DNA of 64,000 nt from Burkholderia sp. MS389 (lineage in GTDB: Bacteria; Pseudomonadota; Gammaproteobacteria; Burkholderiales; Burkholderiaceae). Below are positions 43,474-52,633 of the stretch, one piece after another. The notes under the pieces are model-generated. The model saw only the letters and a list, made by a program, of their open reading frames with translations, searched no databases and was not told the origin of the DNA. The stretch lies in the NCBI RefSeq assembly GCF_016899425.1, contig NZ_CP045995.1, positions 620,001 to 684,000 of the forward strand, written 5' to 3'. Both the position numbers and the translations under genes were made by a program. Each line of letters starts with the position of its first letter. Position 1 is the first letter of the stretch.

Positions 43474-44073
43474 ATGCCGAAACCAACGCGCGCGCCGCTC
43501 GACGTGCTGCTCACCGAAATCCGCGCGTGCCGTGCATGCGAAGCCGACCTGCCGCTCGGCCCGCGCCCGGTCGTGCGCGCGCATCGCGACGCACGCATCC
43601 TGATCGTCGGGCAGGCGCCGGGCGCGCGCGTCCATGCGAGCGGCATCCCGTGGGACGACGCGAGCGGCATGCGGCTGCGCGACTGGCTCGGCGTCGACGC
43701 CGACACCTTCTACGACGAGACGCGCTTCGCGATCGTGCCGATGGGCTTCTGCTACCCGGGCCGCGGCGCGAGCGGCGACAACCCGCCGCGCCCCGAATGC
43801 GCGCCGCTGTGGATCGACCGGCTGCTGGCCGAACTGCCGTCGATCCGGCTCACGCTGCTGATCGGCCAGTACGCGCAGCGGCATTTCCTGCGCGGCGCGC
43901 GCAAGGCGACGCTGACCGACACCGTGCATGCGTGGCGCGACTACGGCCCCGCGATCCTGCCGCTGCCGCATCCGTCGCCGCGCAACCAGGCATGGTTCAA
44001 GCGCCATCCGTGGTTCGACGCCGACGTCGTGCCCGAACTGCGGCGCCGGGTCGCGCCGCTCGCGACGGGCTGA
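43474..44073 (+). CDS. uracil-DNA glycosylase family protein, 4Fe-4S type
   Basis: 199 residues from the ATG at 43474. Motif A appears as VGQAPGARVHASGIPWDDASG and the C-terminal motif B as LPHPSPRNQAWF. Four cysteines (CRAC near residue 17, FCYPG and PECAPLW) are spaced as in family 4/5 glycosylases that hold an iron-sulfur cluster. The enzyme is expected to remove uracil from DNA. Family 4 enzymes usually have GE(Q)APG, so the exact family (4, 5 or the broader UDG superfamily) is uncertain. The gene stands alone after nasS. Confidence 0.85.
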   Translation: MPKPTRAPLDVLLTEIRACRACEADLPLGPRPVVRAHRDARILIVGQAPGARVHASGIPWDDASGMRLRDWLGVDADTFYDETRFAIVPMGFCYPGRGASGDNPPRPECAPLWIDRLLAELPSIRLTLLIGQYAQRHFLRGARKATLTDTVHAWRDYGPAILPLPHPSPRNQAWFKRHPWFDADVVPELRRRVAPLATG

Positions 44074-44163
44074 CCAGGTAGGCGCGGGGCCGCGCCCGTC
44101 CCCGTCGCGCCCGGTTCGCTGTACCATCGCGGCTCCACCGCGTCACGAACAGCACAATCCTTC

Positions 44164-45105
44164 ATGCCCTCCACCGCCCCGCCGCGCCTGTACGGGATGC
44201 CCGAACGCAGCGACCGGCTCGATTTCTACATCCGCGACCAGGCGTCGCGCCAGGCGATCACCGAGCCGCACCGGCACGCGTATTTCCAGATCCAGTTCAA
44301 TCTCGGCGGCGACACCGAGCAGCGCATCGGCGGCGTCACGCGACCGTTTCCGCGCGGCGCGCTCGCGTTCGTGCTGCCGCACCGCGAGCACCTGATTCCG
44401 CACCCGGAAGGCGCGCATTTCATCGTGATCAACTTCAGCCAGGCGTTCCTGCGCGCCGATCTCGACGTCGATCCGCTCGATCTCGAGGACGTGCCCGCGC
44501 ACCGCTTCCCCGAGCTGACGCCGTTCCGCTTCCAGGAGCACGTCGATTTCATCCTGACCGGCGATACGTACGACGAAGCGCGCCGCCTCGCGCTGTGCAT
44601 GCTCGACGCCGATCGCGTGCGCACGTTCGGCTCGACCACGTTGCTGCGCGGCTACCTGCTGCAACTGATCGGGCTCGTCTGCACGCAGTACGCGGGCGCG
44701 CTCGACAAGCTCGCGCAACGCGGCGCCCAGCGCGCCGGCCGGCGCGACGCACTGGCCCGCGTGCTGCGCCACGTGCGGGCGAACCTGACCCGGGAGGACC
44801 TGACGCTCGCCGCGACCGCCGAAGCCGCGTTTCTGTCGCCGAACTACCTCGCGCACCTGGTGCGCAAGGAAACCGGCAGCACCTTCACCGATCTCGTGAC
44901 CGAGCGCCGGATCGCGCTCGCGCAGTCGCTGCTGGCCCATACCAGCCGGCGCATCGCGGACATCGCACGCTCGGTCGGCTTTCGCGACGAAGGCTATTTC
45001 GCACGGCGCTTTCGTGCGCGGGTCGGCGTGTCGCCGAAGGCGTACCGCGACGCGAACGCCGCGCTGCCCGCCGCCGACGACGCGCAGCCGGCCGCCGACG
45101 CGTAG
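44164..45105 (+). CDS. AraC-family transcriptional regulator
   Basis: 313 residues. The N-terminal domain is a cupin-like sensor (EPHRHAYFQIQFNLGG, LPHREHLIPHPEGAHFIVINF). The C-terminal 100 residues have two helix-turn-helix units: LAATAEAAFLSPNYLAHLVRKETG and RIADIARSVGFRDEGYFARRFRARVGVSPKAYR. It is followed by the FAH hydrolase gene in the same direction 117 bp later, a plausible target. The inducer is unknown, perhaps an aromatic or keto acid in view of the neighbour. Confidence 0.93.
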   Translation: MPSTAPPRLYGMPERSDRLDFYIRDQASRQAITEPHRHAYFQIQFNLGGDTEQRIGGVTRPFPRGALAFVLPHREHLIPHPEGAHFIVINFSQAFLRADLDVDPLDLEDVPAHRFPELTPFRFQEHVDFILTGDTYDEARRLALCMLDADRVRTFGSTTLLRGYLLQLIGLVCTQYAGALDKLAQRGAQRAGRRDALARVLRHVRANLTREDLTLAATAEAAFLSPNYLAHLVRKETGSTFTDLVTERRIALAQSLLAHTSRRIADIARSVGFRDEGYFARRFRARVGVSPKAYRDANAALPAADDAQPAADA

Positions 45106-45222
45106 TTTTGTCCCGGTAAAACGCAGTTGCGTCGCATCCGCGCGCACGCGCGTCGGGTATCGTTGCACGCATGCCGGCCGACGCGCCGGTCGTCCGTCTT
45201 CCTACCGAACGAGGCCAATCCG

Positions 45223-45921
<699 letters not shown>

Positions 45922-45976
45922 CGCGACATGCGCGGCGGCCGCGTGCCCGGGCCGCCGTGCGAGATTCTGATGCCGG

Positions 45977-46516
45977 TCAGTCGTAGCGGCGCAGGAACGC
46001 GTCGGCGACGGCGGGCGGATTCAGCGCTTTCGCCGATGCGTTTTCCAGCGCCTCGGCCGCGTCGTCGTCGCTGATCGACACGAACAGCGTGATGGCCGCC
46101 CTGTCGTCACCCGTGCCGAACACGCCGTCGCGATCGAGCAGCCGCAATGCCGCGATCATGTCGACGTGCAGTTGCCGGGAAAATTCGCTGAAGCGCGATT
46201 GGACGAACTGCGGGCTCAGCACTTCGTCGGCGAGCCTGCCGCAGATCGCGTTGAACGGCGACGCCTCGGCCGCCGCGTACGCCCATTCGGACACGCCCCA
46301 CACGAACCACGGATCGTCGTCCGCCACCGCCTGTTGCGCGCGGATTCGGCGCAGCCCTTCGACAGAATTGGCGGCCGGCACCACCGTCATCGCGCCGCTG
46401 TCGGTGTACAGCGCAAACGCATAGAAATGCTCGTCCGGGTGCAACGCCCGCAGCGCCCTGAAGGTCGCCCTCGCGGCGTCGGCAATGTCCCGCTGGAAAT
46501 CAGAAAAGTCGCTCAT
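45977..46516 (-). CDS. DUF4303-type protein of unknown function
   Basis: 179 residues from the ATG at 46516, which has GAGGA upstream. The opening (FQRDIADAARATFRALRALHPDEHFYAFALYTD) and the SEWAYAAAEASPFNAICGRL block look like the DUF4303 family, often found near contact-dependent or polymorphic toxin systems, though no such system is next to it here. No signal peptide or membrane helix. It is convergent with the FAH gene. Function unknown. Confidence 0.75.
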   Translation of the reverse strand: MSDFSDFQRDIADAARATFRALRALHPDEHFYAFALYTDSGAMTVVPAANSVEGLRRIRAQQAVADDDPWFVWGVSEWAYAAAEASPFNAICGRLADEVLSPQFVQSRFSEFSRQLHVDMIAALRLLDRDGVFGTGDDRAAITLFVSISDDDAAEALENASAKALNPPAVADAFLRRYD

Positions 46517-46642
46517 CGCATCCTCGTCCAGTCGCCCTTTGCGCTCGCCGGGACACGCGGCGCGCGGATCATGCGTCGTCTCCCGGCATGCGGCGGATTG
46601 TCCGTCATTCGGCCGCGCGCCGGTACCGGGGCGCACCCGCGC

Positions 46643-47854
46643 TCACCGCCCGGCGTCCTGCCCGTCGAACGCCCGCACGCACACGGCGGCCGCCAGCGCG
46701 ATCGCCGCCGACAGCAGCATCATCGCGAGCGGCAGGTAGCCGGCATTGCGCGGGGTCAGCAGCGCGCCTGTCAGCGACGACAGCGCGGCGCCGCCGCCGA
46801 TCGTCATCGCGCCGGCCAGCCCCGACGCGCTGCCTGCCAGCTCCGGGCGCACCGACACCGCGTCCGCATGGGCGCCTGGATTGCTCAGCCCGTTGCCGAT
46901 GCCGACCAGCACGCACGGACCGAACCATGCGAGCGCGTGCGTCGCGCCGCCGGACACGAGCGCGAGGCCGGTCAGCGGACCCGCACACGCCGCGACCCGC
47001 CCGCACAGGATCGTCGTGGCCAGCGCGTAGCGGCGCGCGACCCGCGCGGCCAGCAAGCTGCCACCCACGAAACCGGCCGTGATCGTCCCCATGTAGAAGC
47101 CGATCTCCGCCGGCGCGATGCCGAACAGCGTTTTCGCGGCGAGCGGCGCGCCGGCCAGGAATGCATAGAACGTGCCCGTCGAAAACGCCATGCACAGCGC
47201 ATAGGCCCAGAAACGGCGCGCACGCAGCAGCGCCGGATACGCACGAAGCTGCTGCGCGAAGCTCGACGGCCGGCGCGTATGGGTTTCGACGAGATCGAAC
47301 GCGCACCAGCCGAACAGCGCGCTGCCGACCGCGCCGAGCAGCCAGAAGCTCGCGCGCCACCCGACCGTCTGATCGAGCACGCCGCCGAGCGTCGGGCCGA
47401 GCATCGGCGCGAACGCGGCGGCCATCGCCGCATAGCCGATCCGGCTCGCCGCGCGCGCCCCGCCGCCGGTATCGCGGATCGCCGCCATCGACACCGGATA
47501 GACCGACGTGATCGCCGCCTGCATCAGCCGGCAGCCGAGAAACACGCGAATATCGGTCGCCATCGCGCAGCCGAGCGAACCGAGCGCGAATATCGCGACG
47601 CTCGTCAGCACGATCGGCCGCCGCCCGAACCGGTCGGACAGCGGCCCCGTCACGCATTCGAGCGACGCGGCCACCGCCGCATAACCACCGAGCGACAGCG
47701 CGACGAGCGCATAGTCGGTGTGCAGGTCGCGCACGATCGCCGGCAGCGACGGCAGGAACAGGCTCAGCGGCAGCACCGACAACGCGCACAACAGGATCAA
47801 CGTTGCGTGTCGCGGCGACGCCGGATCGGAAGCGGTCGACAGGTTCGATGACAA
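46643..47854 (-). CDS. MFS drug efflux transporter, Bcr/CflA family
   Basis: 403 residues with 12 predicted helices. The start is a TTG at 47854 with GGGAGGG 7 bases upstream; the longer frame to 47989 would read through an intrinsic terminator and has no good site. MFS loop motif A is GPLSDRFGRRPIV, and antiporter-type motif C appears as APMLGPTLGGVLDQTVGWRASFW. Family members export chloramphenicol, bicyclomycin or sulfonamides. Upstream lies an attenuator-like leader: promoter 48048-48077, a 16-residue leader peptide (47950-48000) and a terminator (47899-47926), suggesting induction by a ribosome-targeting compound. Confidence 0.92.
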   Translation of the reverse strand: MSSNLSTASDPASPRHATLILLCALSVLPLSLFLPSLPAIVRDLHTDYALVALSLGGYAAVAASLECVTGPLSDRFGRRPIVLTSVAIFALGSLGCAMATDIRVFLGCRLMQAAITSVYPVSMAAIRDTGGGARAASRIGYAAMAAAFAPMLGPTLGGVLDQTVGWRASFWLLGAVGSALFGWCAFDLVETHTRRPSSFAQQLRAYPALLRARRFWAYALCMAFSTGTFYAFLAGAPLAAKTLFGIAPAEIGFYMGTITAGFVGGSLLAARVARRYALATTILCGRVAACAGPLTGLALVSGGATHALAWFGPCVLVGIGNGLSNPGAHADAVSVRPELAGSASGLAGAMTIGGGAALSSLTGALLTPRNAGYLPLAMMLLSAAIALAAAVCVRAFDGQDAGR

Positions 47855-47898
47855 GCGGATGCCCTCCCGCGCACGGGCCGCACGGCCGTGCGCAACAC

Positions 47899-47926
47899 AA
47901 AAAAAGCCCCCGAACGAGTCGGGGGC
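47899..47926 (-). terminator. intrinsic terminator in the MFS leader
   Basis: On the minus strand GCCCCCGA (47926-47919) pairs with TCGGGGGC (47913-47906) around a five-base loop, followed by seven T residues (47905-47899). It lies between the leader peptide stop (47950) and the MFS TTG start (47854). A separate hairpin just upstream pairs GGGTCCGG (47960-47953), the end of the leader ORF, with CCGG and ACCC in 47939-47931. It could also serve as the terminator of the htrA-type gene upstream. Confidence 0.9.
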
Positions 47927-47949
47927 GCATGGGTGCCGGCGCGGTGCCG

Positions 47950-48000
47950 CTACCGGACCCTGCGCCTGTGGACTACTACGATGAAGCAAGCCGTTTTCAT
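47950..48000 (-). CDS. 16-residue leader peptide upstream of MFS efflux gene
   Basis: ATG at 48000 to TAG at 47950, encoding MKTACFIVVVHRRRVR. AGGAG lies 9 bases upstream, as good as any site in the region. The peptide ends in RRR and RVR, which match the +X+ pattern that stalls ribosomes in the presence of macrolides in known leader peptides. The position between a promoter and an intrinsic terminator before an efflux gene is what ribosome-mediated attenuation needs. It is far too short to be found by ordinary gene calling. Confidence 0.6.
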   Translation of the reverse strand: MKTACFIVVVHRRRVR

Positions 48001-48047
48001 GCCGAGTGGCTCCTGAATGCGTGGCGGACCGCCAGCGATACCGGACG

Positions 48048-48077
48048 ATGTTAGGCGGACGCTAGCAGCCGCGTCAA
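48048..48077 (-). promoter_or_regulatory. sigma-70-type promoter for the leader-MFS unit
   Basis: On the minus strand TTGACG (48077-48072) and TAACAT (48053-48048) are separated by 18 bases, just before the leader peptide. The predicted start near 48041 would leave about 40 bases before the leader ATG at 48000. The -35 box begins 5 bases after the stop codon of the protease gene ending at 48082. Confidence 0.65.
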
Positions 48078-48081
48078 CGCC

Positions 48082-49677
48082 CTACCGCACGCGCACCGAG
48101 ACGAACTTCCGCGCGTTGTTGCGCTGGATCAGCACGGCGATCACGCTGCCGCCGCTCGCTTCGAGCGTCTGCACGTCGTCCGGCGTCTCCAGCAGCGTGT
48201 CGTTGAGTTCCAGCACGACGTCGCCGGGCAGGATGCCTGCGCGCGCGGCCGGGCCGTGCACCGCGTCCACCATCATCCCGATCGCGAGCCCCGTCGACCG
48301 ACGCTCGGCGTCGCTCAGCGCGTGCATCGTCAGCCCGAGGCGATCGCCGCGGTCACCGCTGGCACCACCGTCGCCGGGCTCGCCGGCGGCCGGCCCCGGC
48401 CCCGGCCGTCCAGCGGACTTAGGTGCGGCCATGCCGACCGTTGCGGCCGCGCTCATGCCCGCGTCGTCGGCGCCGGTGATCGTCAGCTTCACCGGCGCAC
48501 GGTTGCGGATCACGCGCAGCGGCGCCTTTGCGCCGGGCAACAGCGCGGCGGCCAGGTCGTCCAGTTCCGCCGAGCGACCGATGGTCTTGTCGCCCATCTT
48601 CACGATCACGTCGCCGGGCTTCAGGCCCGCCGCGGCGGCCGGCGAGCCGGGCGCGACGCCGTTGACGAGCGCGCCTGCCGGACGCGGCAGCCCGAACGCC
48701 GCGGCCAGCCCGACGCCGACGTCCTGCACGTCCGCGCCCAGCGCATTGCCCGACGGCGCAGGCGCCTGGGCCTGCTGCGCCTGCTGTTGCGTCTGCATCT
48801 GCGCCTGCTGTTGCGCGCGCAACTGGGCGCGCATCCTTGCCGCGAATGCGATCGGGATGGCGAACGTCGTGCTTGCGTAGCGATCGGTGCCCGTATAGAC
48901 CTGCACCGCGATGCCGATCACGTCGCCCGCGCGATTGAACACGGGGCCGCCCGAGTTGTCCGGGTTCGGTGCGATGTCGGTCTCGAAGAACGGAAACGCG
49001 CTGCCGTCCGGCAAGCGGCGCGACGTCGCGCTGACGATGCCGGCCGTGACCGTGTTGCCCGATCCGTCCGGCGCGCCGATCGTCATCACCGGTTCTCCCG
49101 CGCGGACCTTCGACGAATCGCCGACGCGCACGAACGGCAGCTTCGTCGCGTCGACGCGCAGCACGGCGACGTCGCTTTGCGGATCGACGGCCAGCACCGT
49201 CCCCTTGAATTCGCGGCGGTCGGTGAGCCGCACCGTCACGTCGGTCACCTCGTCGACCACGTGGGCGGACGTGAGAATCAGGCCGTCGGCGCTGACGATG
49301 AAGCCCGAGCCGCTGCCGGACACCGCACGCGGCGTATCGGACGCCGGCGCCGCCTGTGCGGGCGGCGCCGCACCGTGCCGGAAGAACGCGGCGAGCGGAT
49401 CGTCGGGATCGAGGGCGGCAAAGGCCGGCCCGCCGGTTTGCGGATCGGGTGTGGCGGCCACGATGGTCACGACCGCCGGGCCGTAGCGCTCGACGATCGC
49501 CGGGAAATCGACCGGCATCGCGTAAGGCGCGGCGGGCGGCCGCACCTTCATCGCCGGTGGTGCGGCGTGCGGTGCGAGGGTGCCGGCAACGGCGGCGGGC
49601 GGCGGCCAACATCCGGCAAACACGCCCCCGATCAACGCGGTGCGAAGCACGGCGCGAGCAAGCGTCTGGCAAACCAC
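48082..49677 (-). CDS. HtrA/DegP-type serine protease with two PDZ domains
   Basis: 531 residues from a GTG at 49677, which has GGGGGAGG about 7 bases upstream. The ORF can be read from 49758 but without a signal at the start. The chosen start gives an N-terminal hydrophobic signal (LARAVLRTALIGGVFAGC). The trypsin-like domain keeps His139 (TSAHVVD), Asp169 (QSDVAVLR) and Ser242. The usual GNSGGP around the serine is DNSGGP here. A Gln/Ala-rich linker follows, then a first PDZ (VNGVAPGSPAAAAGLKPGDVI) and a second (VDAVHGPAARAGILPGDVVLELND). Periplasmic quality-control protease or chaperone; the Gly-to-Asp change near the oxyanion hole is unusual. Confidence 0.9.
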   Translation of the reverse strand: MVCQTLARAVLRTALIGGVFAGCWPPPAAVAGTLAPHAAPPAMKVRPPAAPYAMPVDFPAIVERYGPAVVTIVAATPDPQTGGPAFAALDPDDPLAAFFRHGAAPPAQAAPASDTPRAVSGSGSGFIVSADGLILTSAHVVDEVTDVTVRLTDRREFKGTVLAVDPQSDVAVLRVDATKLPFVRVGDSSKVRAGEPVMTIGAPDGSGNTVTAGIVSATSRRLPDGSAFPFFETDIAPNPDNSGGPVFNRAGDVIGIAVQVYTGTDRYASTTFAIPIAFAARMRAQLRAQQQAQMQTQQQAQQAQAPAPSGNALGADVQDVGVGLAAAFGLPRPAGALVNGVAPGSPAAAAGLKPGDVIVKMGDKTIGRSAELDDLAAALLPGAKAPLRVIRNRAPVKLTITGADDAGMSAAATVGMAAPKSAGRPGPGPAAGEPGDGGASGDRGDRLGLTMHALSDAERRSTGLAIGMMVDAVHGPAARAGILPGDVVLELNDTLLETPDDVQTLEASGGSVIAVLIQRNNARKFVSVRVR

Positions 49678-50025
49678 GGTGCCACCTCCCCCGGCAGCCG
49701 CGACGCTACCCTGCGCGAGACGCGCAGGCGCCCGACAAGCACCGGTACACCCAACCATTTATAGCGCACGCGCCGGTTGGAACACACGAATCGAAACCCG
49801 TATGCCGGGAGGCGCCGTGGCGGCGGAACCGCGACGGCGTTCGTTTCGAACAAAGCGCGCGGTTCGTCAATCCGAATATCCACCACGCAGCGGTGCGCGT
49901 GCCGGCGTCAGCGTGACGGTCTGCGGGCAATCATCAGCCTGTCGCGCATCACCGACAGACAGCATGCGAAGCGCGGATGGTCCGTCATCGGTCCGCATCC
50001 GTCGACGAGCCGGCACCCGCTCCGT
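49678..50025 (+). other. intergenic stretch without recognised feature
   Basis: 348 bp between the start of the HtrA-type gene and the end of the lipoprotein gene, both leftward. It is GC-rich. Several overlapping frames are open here but none has a ribosome binding site or protein-like composition, and I see no hairpin with a T-run. It probably holds only the protease promoter, which I could not place. Confidence 0.5.
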
Positions 50026-50931
50026 TCAGTGGCACGACAATACCGCCACCCCGCCGACGCCTTGCGTGTTCGGCAACGCAGCCGTGTAACCGACGGCGAC
50101 CAGCGGCTGGGCCGCGTCATGTCCGACAACGATCGATTGAATCGTTGCGGGCCCGGTGGTCTTCAACACACCGTTCAACGGCACCTGCGTATATGTCAGC
50201 CCGTGTTGCGCACTTCCGAGCTGGATCGACAGGTTCAGCGTGGTGAGCATGCGCGTGACCGGATCCAGCATGGCCGAAGCCGAAACGAGCGTCCCATCCG
50301 CGCCGCCGTTGTTGCTCGCCACCGTGTCGGAGATTACCTGCGTACACGAAAGCGGAGCGCCCGTGGCGGGCAACGACAGCGGCGTGCCGACCGCGTAGTG
50401 CACGCCCTGCGCATCGGTATAGGTATTGCCGTCGGTGTCCATCGCGCGATTCCACCGGCCGATCGCCACATCGGTGCCGACGCCCTGGATCTCGGTCACG
50501 GCCCCGTGGTCGAGCCCGAGGCAGTCGGTCGCCGCCGCCGACGACGCCAGCGTCGTAAACGCGCCGCTTCCCTGCTGAACCAGGCTCGTCGCCGGCACAT
50601 TGTCCGCCGTCATGTTGCGGTTCTTCGCCCACTCGCTCGGCAAATTCGGCACTACGAGCACCGCCAGTTGGCCGTTGTTCGCCGCAACCGGCGACGCCGC
50701 GCCCGAATAGCTGAAGCGGCCGTTCGGTCGGCAGGCCGTGGGTGCGGACGGCTGGGCAGGCGCGCCCGGCGCCGGCGTGGCGGGCGGCGTGACCGTCGGC
50801 GTTCCCGCCGTATCGTTGTTCGATGCGTTGCTGCCCGTTTTGGCCGCGCCACCGTCATCGCCGCCGCCACACGCCGCCAGCATCAACACCGTACTCGCCA
50901 GACCCACCAGACAGACTTGCTTGCCCCGCAT
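50026..50931 (-). CDS. surface or periplasmic lipoprotein of unknown function
   Basis: 301 residues with a lipoprotein signal: MRGKQVCLVGLASTVLMLAAC, lipobox LAAC, lipidated Cys21. A low-complexity Gly/Asn/Thr/Pro-rich linker follows (about 22-65), as in many Burkholderia lipoproteins. The rest has two or three Cys pairs (ACRPNG, DCLGLD, SCTQV, SCH at the end), suggesting disulfides in the periplasm. I do not recognise the family. It lies downstream of the CPBP protease gene, 44 bp away and in the same direction. Confidence 0.8.
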   Translation of the reverse strand: MRGKQVCLVGLASTVLMLAACGGGDDGGAAKTGSNASNNDTAGTPTVTPPATPAPGAPAQPSAPTACRPNGRFSYSGAASPVAANNGQLAVLVVPNLPSEWAKNRNMTADNVPATSLVQQGSGAFTTLASSAAATDCLGLDHGAVTEIQGVGTDVAIGRWNRAMDTDGNTYTDAQGVHYAVGTPLSLPATGAPLSCTQVISDTVASNNGGADGTLVSASAMLDPVTRMLTTLNLSIQLGSAQHGLTYTQVPLNGVLKTTGPATIQSIVVGHDAAQPLVAVGYTAALPNTQGVGGVAVLSCH

Positions 50932-50975
50932 GCTTTACCTCGTTTTCTCGTTGTAGAAACCATCATGACGCGCGC

Positions 50976-51821
50976 TCAGTTCGCGCCGTTGTCGTTTGCC
51001 GTACGCGCGGGCGCCATTCGCAGCGCATCCACCGACTTGACCAGCCCCCATGCGCCGACGCCGCCCAACGCGAGCGCGCCGAACCACCAGGACGTCGGCC
51101 AGATCTCGAGCAGGCTCTCCCTGGTGAGGACGAACGGCGATTTCAGTGCGACGATGACCACCGCGGTGTTGTAGCAGGCGTGAATCAACATTCCCGGCAA
51201 CAACGATCGGGTAGCCGCATAGAGCTTTCCGATCAACAAACCGAGTCCGAATGCGAGCGCGAATTGATACACATTCAAGTGTGCGAGACCGAACACGGCG
51301 GCCGAATGCGCGATAGCCGTTCCCTCCGGGTACTGTCGCAAGAAGCTGCGCAGCATCACGCCGCGAAACAACATCTCTTCGAGTAGCGGCGCAATCACGC
51401 AGGTCAATACGATCAGGCCGAGTCCGCCATTCGCATAAACCTCGTCGGCGTCCTCCCGGCTTCCGCTCCACGGGAAAAACTGCCCGACGCCGACTTCAAG
51501 CACGCTCATCGCCACGAGCAATGCCGGTGTGATCAGCAAAACGGGCACGAGAAATCGCCTGATCGTCGTTCGCCAGGAATCCACGCTGTCGTGCAGCAGG
51601 CTACGGTAGGTCAATTTGCTGTGATGAAGCAGCACCGTAAATAAGAGCCCGTTCGCGAGCACCCTTCCGATGCTGGCGATCGCCATCGTCTGAAGCCCTG
51701 CGTTGCGGCCGAGCGACCAGATAATCGAGTTCGTCAAATACTCGACCAGGTTCAGCACGACGACGATAAAAAACGCTTCCAGCAGATTCGGGAAGCAATA
51801 GTGGCTTGAATCGGGTTTCAT
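50976..51821 (-). CDS. CPBP-family intramembrane metalloprotease
   Basis: 281 residues with about eight hydrophobic helices. The CPBP/Abi motifs are present: EExxxR as EEMLFR (Glu148, Glu149, Arg153), FGLAH (His181) and HACYN (His214, Asn218), which together make the glutamate/histidine active site in the membrane. Members process prenylated or other membrane proteins, or protect against bacteriocins; the substrate here is unknown. A second, unrelated CPBP gene lies at 59561-60427. Confidence 0.9.
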   Translation of the reverse strand: MKPDSSHYCFPNLLEAFFIVVVLNLVEYLTNSIIWSLGRNAGLQTMAIASIGRVLANGLLFTVLLHHSKLTYRSLLHDSVDSWRTTIRRFLVPVLLITPALLVAMSVLEVGVGQFFPWSGSREDADEVYANGGLGLIVLTCVIAPLLEEMLFRGVMLRSFLRQYPEGTAIAHSAAVFGLAHLNVYQFALAFGLGLLIGKLYAATRSLLPGMLIHACYNTAVVIVALKSPFVLTRESLLEIWPTSWWFGALALGGVGAWGLVKSVDALRMAPARTANDNGAN

Positions 51822-52189
51822 CTGGCTCTGTACGATGTCGCAGACGGCACACGCGGTGATTGCGCGCTCGGATGCCTGCGGCCGATCTCATCGGATCGGC
51901 ATTTTTATTTATAGGAGCACATGGCCGATGCGACGCATCGCGACTTGCGCCGGCCTTCGTCCTCCACTATCCATTCATCATGAAAAAGTAACCGCTTGTC
52001 ACGGGGCAGAATCGTCGCTCATGGCATGTGTCGTGGCAAGCGACATTGAACATCCCTTACGATCGAAAAAGCAAGACTTTCGATTCACGTCGCGCGTTCA
52101 GGAAACTTCAATATCAGGATATCGGCCGATTTTTTAAAATATTGAATGTTTTGCTGACGGCGCAGCCTTTCGGTGTTTTAAAGCACCGG
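51822..52189 (+). other. AT-rich gap with a plus-strand terminator
   Basis: This 368-bp gap separates the CPBP gene from the small secreted-protein gene, both leftward. It is AT-richer than average, mostly from 51900 to 52170. The only clear element is the plus-strand intrinsic terminator at 51881-51910. A possible plus-strand promoter is TTGAAT (51806-51811) and TACGAT (51831-51836) with a long 19-bp spacer, which would make a transcript of about 65 bases ending at the terminator. No protein-coding ORF with a ribosome binding site is seen. Confidence 0.5.
51881..51910 (+). terminator. orphan intrinsic terminator on the plus strand
   Basis: GCCGATC (51881-51887) pairs perfectly with GATCGGC (51894-51900) around a six-base loop, followed by ATTTTTATTT. 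The T-run is only on the plus strand. No plus-strand gene precedes it: the nearest upstream gene on that strand ends at 45921. It may end a small RNA that starts in or near the 5' part of the CPBP gene. Confidence 0.7.
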
Positions 52190-52591
52190 TTACTTGACGC
52201 ACCAGTAACGCGCGGCGAATTCCTTGTTGATTGTCACCGAGACCGTCCCGTAAGCGCCGCGCGGCGGTTTGCCGTCGGTGCAGGCGGCGCTGTCCGATAC
52301 CTCGTACGTGATATTGCCGCGCTTGAACGACCAGTCGGTGCTCACGCACGGATTCGTTCCGCCCGTGGTTTCCGTGCCGCCGCGCACGTCGACGTCCGGC
52401 TTCCCGTCGACCGGATGCGGCTTGTTCCATGCGCGGTAGCGCAATGCGCGATCCGCCGCGTGGTCGATCACGATGTGATGCTTGTCGGTATCGCAGACGA
52501 AGCCGTCGCGCGTCGGTTGCGCGTGAGCGGCGACGGTCGCCCACGACGTGCAGGCAATCACAGCGAACAGCAGGGATGGGCGGAGCGTCAT
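52190..52591 (-). CDS. small secreted protein of unknown function
   Basis: 133 residues from the ATG at 52591. A signal peptide spans about residues 1-24 (LLFAVIACTSWATVAAHAQ). The mature 110 residues contain four cysteines (FVCDTD, NPCVST, AACTDG, YWCVK), probably forming two disulfides, and are rich in charged and small residues (DVRGGTETTGGTNP). I do not recognise it. It is immediately downstream of the MocR gene in the same direction. Confidence 0.75.
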   Translation of the reverse strand: MTLRPSLLFAVIACTSWATVAAHAQPTRDGFVCDTDKHHIVIDHAADRALRYRAWNKPHPVDGKPDVDVRGGTETTGGTNPCVSTDWSFKRGNITYEVSDSAACTDGKPPRGAYGTVSVTINKEFAARYWCVK

Positions 52592-52633
52592 CACGATCGG
52601 GCAGCAAGCAGTTGAAATCGAGAAACCATACCA

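Noticed and set aside
47855..47989. Longer N-terminus of the MFS transporter
   Set aside because: It would be translated through the terminator and leader region, adding non-hydrophobic sequence before the first helix; the TTG at 47854 has an excellent ribosome binding site.
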